Source of the DNA: Balaenoptera acutorostrata
Lineage: Eukaryota > Chordata > Mammalia > Artiodactyla > Balaenopteridae
Assembly: GCF_949987535.1 (NCBI RefSeq)
Contig: NC_080064.1
Location: forward strand, 38,512,282-38,576,281
DNA length: 64,000 bases
Direction of reading: 5' to 3'
In this document: piece after piece, positions 57,401-64,000 of the stretch
How the letters are laid out: each line of letters opens with the position of its first letter
How positions within the stretch are numbered: position 1 is the first letter of the stretch
Translations under genes and position numbers: made by a program
The notes under the pieces: model-generated
Seen by the model: the letters and a program-made list of their open reading frames with translations, nothing else
Database searches by the model: none
What the model was told of the DNA's origin: nothing

Positions 57401-58060
57401 AAGTCACAAGAAGAAATGAAACTCTGCAAGAAAGTTCTGGGGCAGTCTAAGTTCAGGTTACCCTGATAAGCCTTCTGTAGTTCCTCAGCTGATTCCCATT
57501 TATTTAAAAGGACAAAAAGAAAATTTTTTAACTGTACACTTTTTGGTTACAGACGTGCGAGGGGCAGACAATGACATTTCTCTCCTGCTGGGTGCCTCTC
57601 AGGTCTTCACCACAGACACTCAGTTCCACTACCCTTTTATTTTATCAGCTGCGAATTGTTAGCAAAATTCCAAGCAGCTTGTAGAAAATTCAGAAAAACT
57701 CAGCAGTGAGAAGAGAAGCTGGTTTCATTTTCCAGGCCAGCTCATTTCTGAAATGTAACACCATATAGGGCTTTAAAGTACGCTCACTTCCTGTGGTCAT
57801 TATTTCAATAGTTCGGAACAATTTGTAGTTCATGCCCCCTTTCTGGAATGTACAATAATCTCCCTGTAATTCCAGGGTCTCAAATCTAAAAACTGTCTTA
57901 TATGTTTCATTGTAGAGGGCAAAATCAGTCCAGTTCCCATATTGGACAATTTTGGTTTAAAAAAAAAAACTAATAGCATTTTTCATTGCTTCTATGAATG
58001 ATAAAATCACAAACATCCTTTAGAAATATTCTATAAAATCTATGCATTAAAAGAAAAGAC
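57401..58060. other. Upstream flank, unique
   Basis: Nothing recognised. Confidence 0.4.
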
Positions 58061-58157
58061 GGGACTTCCCTGGTGGTCCAGTGGTTAAGACTCCATGCTT
58101 CCACTACAGGGGGCACAGGTTCGATCCCTGGTGGGGGAACTAAGATCCCGCAGGGTG
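58061..58157 (+). mobile_element. Short CHR SINE, truncated
   Basis: 'gggacttccctggtggtcca', 'aggttcgatccctggtgggg' and 'ctaagatcccgcagggtg'. It ends in a purine microsatellite instead of an A tail. Confidence 0.9.
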
Positions 58158-58200
58158 CAGGGAAGGAGGGAAGGAGGGAAGGAAGGGAGGGAGGGAGGGC
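58158..58200 (+). repeat. (GGAA)n/(GGGA)n microsatellite
   Basis: About ten purine tetramers directly after the SINE. Confidence 0.9.
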
Positions 58201-58926
58201 GAGCCTCTTGCAGCCTCCCCAGACACCTCTGCATGGGCATCCTTGAAATCTGGGAAAATGGTGCAACCTCTAGGGCTTAAAGATCACCATTTGAATAAGA
58301 AAAGTACAGGTATGGAATGTAAAAGGCTTGGACATCTGTGTCTTCAGATCTGAGAATTTGTTTGAAAAAAATGATACACCCACAGTGACTTTTTTTTTAA
58401 TTCAAGGGTAGAGACTATCTTGTATTCTGCTCATCTTACGCTTCTTGCAAAGGACACGCTCTGCAAAGATCACTATTATTCCCCAAACTTCATCCAGGAT
58501 CCTGTTGCTCCCCCTCTCAGTACCAATATGTGAAATTCTAAATTATGCAATGTTAGGGCTAAGTAAAGGCACCTAAGGTCCTGATAGTAGAAGTAAAACA
58601 CCTTAGGTACTCCTAGCATAAGGAACTGGGAGTTCTAAAGCAACATATTTTCATATAGTGAACAAAAAAAATTTAACTGGTCATCACATATATCAAAAAT
58701 GTAATATGATAATTGCACCTAAAGTAGATTTATTAAATGTTAAAGGTGGAAGGGAAGAACAATCCAAAATAACAAGCTCTTTCAATTCAACTGAACCCCT
58801 TTCACGATCTACAGTTTATGCTGAGTACTCAGTAAGATGCTATTTCTGTCCTTGTTGAGCCCATCATCTAGTAAGGGAGACTCATGTGAACAAGCAATAA
58901 TAGTTTCACTGACCTTTGTGCTTTGT
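58201..58926. other. Upstream flank, unique
   Basis: Nothing recognised. Confidence 0.4.
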
Positions 58927-59150
58927 TTTTTTTAAATTGAAGTATAGTTGATTTACAATGTTTCAGGTGTACTGTAAAGTGATTCAGTTATACATTCTTT
59001 TTCAGATTCTTTTCTACCATAGGTTATTACAGGATATTGAGTATAGTCCCCTGTGCTATACAGTAGGTCCTTTTTGTTTACCTATTTTATATACACTAGT
59101 GTGTATTTGTTAATCCCAAACTCCCAATTTATCCCTCCCCCACAGCCCTT
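58927..59150 (-). mobile_element. L1 3' end, artiodactyl type
   Basis: 'aaattgaagtatagttgatt', 'tactgtaaagtgattcagtt', 'agtcccctgtgctatacagt' and 'aactcccaatttatccctcc' match the reverse of the artiodactyl L1 3' UTR. Confidence 0.9.
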
Positions 59151-59615
59151 GTGCTTTTAAACTGGCTAACTCTCTTGAGGCCAAAAGATCAGGGCAAGAC
59201 AGCCTCTATTTACCCTCTCCATCTTCTTCTCCAATAGCGCTACTGTTTCTTAGCCTCTTTCTCATCTCCTCGACTGCTATCTTAACGTCACACTCCTCAC
59301 TGATTCTGTTCTTGCAGCACTGACTTCTGGCTGTGTTCCCTAACCACAGCTCAAATGTGTCCCTTGTCTTCTTTTTCAGGGCAATGGAGGAATCTAGCTC
59401 TGTATCCTACCCTGATATAGGGCACTGTGGTTGGTGTTTCTCCTGAGTTCTCCCAGGACCCTGCAAACAAGAACCAGACAATATTATACCCATGAATTGC
59501 TCCTTCTCTGAAATCTCAACTCAAACAGATAACTCTCTCCAACCCTCCCTGACCTTTTTTTTTTTTTTTTTTTTTGCCAAGCATAGGCATTGGAGGAAAA
59601 TGATTACCATCTCAT
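59151..59615. other. Upstream flank with a 21-base T run
   Basis: A T homopolymer at 59555-59575 is not attached to any SINE or L1 I can recognise. The rest is unique. Confidence 0.5.
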
Positions 59616-59619
59616 ACCA

Positions 59620-60080
59620 CTGTAGTAAATAGTGGTCCCCAAAAAAGATCTAAGTCCTAACCCTTCAGAAGCTCTGAATGTGATCTTATTTGGAAAAAGG
59701 GTCTTTGCAGTTATAAAGATCTTAAAATGAGATCATCCTGGATTTAGGGTGAGTCCTAGATCCAAAGGCAGGTGTCCATATGAAAAAAGGCAGAGGGGAT
59801 TTGAGACACAGACAGAGGGGAAGGCAATGTGAAGCAGACGCAGAAACTGGAGTAATGTATGTCCAAGCCAAGGAACACCAAGAATTGCCTACAACCACCA
59901 AAAGCTAGGAGAGAGGCATAGAACAGATTCTCCTTCAGAGTCTTTAGAAAGAATCAGTCCTGCCAACAACTTGATTTCAGACGTCTAACCTCCAAAATTG
60001 TGAGAGAATAAATTTTTGTTGTTTTAATTCACCCAGTTTGTGGTAGTTCATTACGCTAGCCCTACAAAACTAATACATTG
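59620..60080 (+). mobile_element. MLT1-type MaLR LTR
   Basis: 'taagtcctaacccttcagaa', 'gagatcatcctggatttagg', 'cctgccaacaacttgatttc', 'tgtgagagaataaatttttg' and 'gccctacaaaactaatac' follow MLT1 order. Confidence 0.88.
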
Positions 60081-60890
60081 CCTGATAATTTAATAATTAA
60101 AGACATTGTAATATCAAGACATAGAAAGAAAGAAAGAAAAAAGATATAGAAAGAATATAACTTCAAACTAAAGGATCATCCTTCCCAAGAAATGACCTTA
60201 AGTCACTTTAAATATAGTGTTCAAACTGATGAAACGTTGTCATAGACTAGCCCCAGTACTCGGAACCTCAGGCCTAACCCAAGGTGTATCTTTTTAACAA
60301 TTTTCTCACAATACCTTCAACTTTGTCTCCCCTGTGTCCTTCCAAAAAAGTCACCCTGCTGAAGCCAAATCCCAGACCAAAACAAGAGTCCTGCTTCTGC
60401 TCTTACACTCAGGCAGCTGGGGCTTAGGTAAAGAAAAACCAGGTTTACCAAGTTCGCTCTGGGCTGGTCTCTGGTCATAATTGGGCTTCCTTCCTTCCGA
60501 CGTTCCAAACCTTCACCACTTATCTCAGATGACTACGTCCCACCCTCAGATCAGTAAATATAACCTGGCCTTTTACTTCACAGAGACGATCAGGCATAAC
60601 GCCCCCCCTGCTTACATCCCCTCCAGAGCCTATAAACTTCTACCATCCTTGCTTCCTTGCCTCCCTCTGAGGCAGCATGTCTTTCCTCCAACTGAAAGCT
60701 GATCACCCATTCTGACCTCTGGTAGCACCCTCATCAACCTCCTAAAGCATCCCTTCTCCTGTCTACCCAAATGCCTACTAGATAGCCCCAAAACACCTCA
60801 AAATCATCATATCTAAGCTGGTTCCTTTTCTAGTTGGGTGACAGGGCCGGATGGGAATATAGGCCCACAAGGAAAAGAGCATGTGCAGAT
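60081..60890. other. Upstream flank, mostly unique
   Basis: The segment 60600-60780 is weakly L2-like. No gene is supported. Confidence 0.4.
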
Positions 60891-61330
60891 GCCCAGAGGA
60901 GAGCATGTGTCTCTTGGGGACACTGGAAATAGTGCCATAAAGGATGTAGAGGATGGTGAGGGATGAAGCTGCAGGGCGAAGAGCCTTGTAAACCAAGATA
61001 AGGAATGCATTCTTTTTTCCTTTTTTGGCCACACCGCTCGGCTTGCAGGATCTTAGTTCCCCGACCAGGGATTGAACCTGGGCCCTCAGCAGTGAAAGCG
61101 CAGAGTGCTAGCCACTGGACCGCCGGGGAATTCCCACGAATGCATTCTTTATGCTCAGAGCAATGAGGGCAGATCTGTATTTGAGAATCATTACAGATTG
61201 CAGAGTGAATTGAAGGGACAAACTGAAGACCATTTGAAGACAAAACATTGTTAAAACAATGTAGGCAAAAGACGGAGAGCCCTGGGTAGATTTGAGAAAT
61301 GTTTAAGAGGTAGGAAAGGCAACACTTGGT
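60891..61330 (+). mobile_element. Ancient mammalian repeat split by a SINE
   Basis: 'gggcgaagagccttgtaaac' then, after the SINE, 'atgctcagagcaatgagggc' and 'ggcaaaagacggag' resemble the repeat class seen at 48360. Confidence 0.45.
61015..61137 (-). mobile_element. Short CHR SINE
   Basis: 'agttccccgaccagggattg' and 'ggaccgccggggaattccc' in reverse. The exact duplication gaatgcattcttt is at 61002-61014 and about 61138-61150. Confidence 0.94.
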
Positions 61331-61853
61331 GGTATTAGGTAACCAGCACATCCCCAACCTAAAAAATGGCTCACTGCAATATGAGATTACAGCTTTTCTG
61401 GTTGAGAATCTTTCTCTTTATTGGTAGTATTTTCCTCCTCTGCTTTTCTAGGTGATACACTCACTTCTAGGACCTCACTGGGTGGATTAACCAGCCCCGA
61501 GAATACTGTTTATGGGTTAAGGCTTGAGGGTGTGAGTGGATCGATGACCCAGACTGGTTGGTCAGTTGTCCCATTGTAGTAGACACCTTTTAATACCTCT
61601 GGCCAGTTCACCATGACATTTCTCTTCTCAGTTTGTACATGACCTTGCCGCTGGCCATAGTTGATGGGACACAGACTGAGTTAAATTTTCTGTCAGAAAT
61701 ATTTGCAAACAGTAGCCAACACAAGAACTGGTCTCTCCAGGGGTTTGGACGTGTAGCATGGAATCCCTGGAGCTGGCCAGTGTTCAGAAAGCCAAAGAAG
61801 GATGAAGAAAATGCTCTGAAAGGAGCAGGGATGAAGAATGGAAAGGACCTAAG
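61331..61853. other. Upstream flank, unidentified
   Basis: Possible old repeat, not recognised. Confidence 0.35.
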
Positions 61854-61866
61854 CAGTAGTCAACTT

Positions 61867-61986
61867 TTTTTTTTTTGGCCGCTCAGCACGGTATACAGGA
61901 TCTTAGTTCCCTGACCAGGGATCGAACTTGTGCCCCCTGCAGTGGAAGCACAGAGTCTTAACCACTGAACTGACAGGAAAGTCCCC
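61867..61986 (-). mobile_element. Short CHR SINE
   Basis: T-run, 'gttccctgaccagggatcga' and 'actgacaggaaagtccc'. The duplication cagtagtcaactt / cagtagtcaattt is at 61854-61866 and 61987-61999. Confidence 0.93.
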
Positions 61987-61999
61987 CAGTAGTCAATTT

Positions 62000-63530
62000 C
62001 TTCAGTCTATAGCCTCCTAATGCCCAGCTCTGTCCTTGTTCTAAGGTCAGGCCCACCTCTAACATTTGCAGAGCCCAGGACGATAATATAAATAGAAGCA
62101 CACATACCATATGTCAAAATACTTAAAAGTTATAAATCAAAGGAACAACCATTAAGTAAAGCATATTCAATCCTCCTATCTTGTTAAATATACTTTCATG
62201 TAAACCTGGAAGACTAGGTTCAAATTTAGAATTCATGGATTCTTAGAGTTCTGACTCCCATCTCTTTTCACCCCTGGCTTCATCCTGCACTGTGAAGGGG
62301 ACCCTTGTGCACATGTCCAAGCCCCTTCCATCCATTCTGCTATAAATAGCTGTCGCTTGACCACCCCTTGGGTCTAAAGGTACTGACATTGACAATGCTG
62401 TCTGTCCTTAGGAGAACAGATCCAGGGAAAAGGCCCAGTGCAGTCCTGGAAACAGGCTTGGGGCCATTTGGGTGAAGAACTCCAAAAGCATGGTCTAGAA
62501 GAAGGAACCGAAGCCTCTGGGTGGATAAGTTCCCTTGGCTCTACTGATTTCTCATCCTATGAGGAGAGGTGGGCTCAGGACCCTCTAGACCCTGTCCTGG
62601 GCCCCTCTTTCTCAGATCTAATAGGGGCTGCTTATATGAATTCTTTGTTTATTTAAGTAGGCTCCAACTAGATTCTTTTATTTGCAACCCAAGAATCCTA
62701 AATAAGACTGATGTCTTTACCCTCTCAACCACCGTCCAATTTTCTCTCTCTGTTCCCCATGGGGCCTCTAGTAGTGCCTGGGGGAGGGTTTCCTCATGAA
62801 CCCTAATGCCTACCAAGTGGGCCAGAAAAAAGGAGGGTTCCCCCATCAGTGGTAAGTTATTTTGGTCAAGCACTGTGACTGTCCTCTCCCACTCTCAGGC
62901 TATATGTTATACCTCCAATTAGCTATTTTGAGCTTAATGGGCAGCCCCAAATCCTAAAATAGCATTTTATTTCATTCTTGCATCTTTTGGCACCATACTC
63001 AACATCATATCAGAGTTTATGGACCCCGCCTCCCACCTGATTTGGGAGTCCTCCAGAACGGAAGGGCGTTCAGATGCCAGACGGCCAAAAAATGTCAAAT
63101 GTTTGGTACTATGCTATTAATAAGGTCTTGAAGCCATCTCTATTGGAGGATGCTCTGGTCCTATTCCTTGGGAAGTTTTGAGTATTTTCTTTGGAGAGAA
63201 CGCACACACACACTCGGCTTGTGTCCTGCCTATCATTCCTCTCTCCAACTCTACACTCACATTGAGGATAGTAATGGTCTGCCCTGCACCACACAGTCAA
63301 ATGCCACTGTGATCACGGTGTCCAAGGCCTGTGTCAAAGCCTGATTCTCAGTGGCCCGTGAGTATAGACAGTGAAGAAAAACCACCGGCATGCTTACAGA
63401 TCAATAAGAGTCAGGTACCAGAAGAAACCAACTTAGCACTGGGAAACACATGGGCAAATGAGATGTAGTCTAGCACCTGACACATCTGCTCTCTCTCTCG
63501 GAATTTACCTGTGATTTCCCACTTTTGATT
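62000..63530. other. Upstream flank, unique
   Basis: No transposable element, exon or regulatory cluster is recognised. Confidence 0.4.
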
Positions 63531-63546
63531 CAGAAACTCTATTTTT

Positions 63547-63707
63547 TTTTTTTTTTTTTTTTTAGTTTTTAAAATATTTATTTACTTCTCTGGCTAGCCG
63601 GGTCTTAGTTGTGGCATGTGGGATCTAGTTCCCTGACCAGGGATTGAACCCGGACCCCCTGCATCGGGAGTGCAAAGTCTTAGCCACTGGACCGTCAGGG
63701 AAGTCCC
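63547..63707 (-). mobile_element. CHR SINE, shortened
   Basis: Poly-T, 'gtcttagttgtggcatgtgg', 'agttccctgaccagggattg' and 'ggaccgtcagggaagtccc'. The duplication cagaaactctattttt is at 63531-63546 and 63708-63723. Confidence 0.94.
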
Positions 63708-63723
63708 CAGAAACTCTATTTTT

Positions 63724-64000
63724 AAAATAGTGTTGCACCTCACTATCAGACAGACTTGATAACAAAAACTATAAACCTTCTCTCTTCTTCATTTTTTTAA
63801 CATAATACTTACTTAGATGCCCTCAAAACTGACATCAGCGTGGGTCAGCAATTGCTAGGACAATCCTGAGCTAAGGAGCTCAGCAAACTTACCAAGGCCT
63901 TGAACTCTCACAAGGGAGTGAAGGATTTGACTTCCTTCTGGATTTTAAGCTGACTTATGAATTGGTGAGCTGGGTCTGTCCTGATAATGCCACGTTAGAA
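63724..64000. other. Upstream flank, end of window
   Basis: Nothing recognised. Confidence 0.4.

Overview
This is nuclear DNA from a cetacean, probably a toothed whale. The main evidence is 37 copies of the tRNA-Glu-derived CHR SINE family, about one per 1.7 kb. They carry the typical head (gcttccctggtggcgcagtg), a polymerase III B-box (ggttcgagccc) and an (AAATA)n or A-rich tail, and many still have target-site duplications. Artiodactyl-type L1 ends and an 80-bp mariner MITE agree with this. The species is inferred from repeats only.

The one protein-coding gene I can support is PIK3R3 (p55-gamma regulatory subunit of class IA phosphoinositide 3-kinase). It lies on the minus strand, and only its 5' part is present. 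Coding exon 1 is at 51114-51219, exon 2 at 3471-3579 and exon 3 at 1362-1460. The three exons join in frame, with lengths of 106, 109 and 99 bp and GT/AG splice sites. They encode residues 1-104 plus two bases of codon 105: the p55-specific N-terminus, the proline-rich segment and the start of the first SH2 domain, including its FLVRD phosphotyrosine-binding motif. The rest of the gene lies to the left of base 1. Intron 1 is 47.5 kb and fills most of the window.

Layout from left to right. 1-3.6 kb: start of intron 3, exons 3 and 2, and a 2-kb intron 2. 3.6-51.1 kb: intron 1, packed with SINEs, L1 pieces (mostly plus strand, so antisense to PIK3R3), L2, MIR, LTRs and DNA transposons, many nested. 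46-51 kb: the promoter-proximal part of intron 1, without CHR SINEs. About 51.3-53.0 kb: a CpG-rich promoter region with three CCAAT boxes, GC boxes and several upstream AUGs. 53-64 kb: upstream flank with scattered repeats and no gene I can recognise.

The most interesting signal beyond known features is a possible unannotated cassette exon at 28509-28577 (minus strand) inside intron 1. It has good splice sites, is 69 bp long, and is open in exactly the phase needed to insert 23 codons between exons 1 and 2. Other points worth a second look are two in-frame start codons in exon 1 with different contexts, short upstream ORFs, a four-layer nest of transposons at 14.5-17.6 kb, an L1 that carries six SINEs and splits an LTR in two, and a young SINE with a long pure poly(A) tail. 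I see no bacterial or viral gene system, no CRISPR array and no intact transposase or reverse transcriptase.
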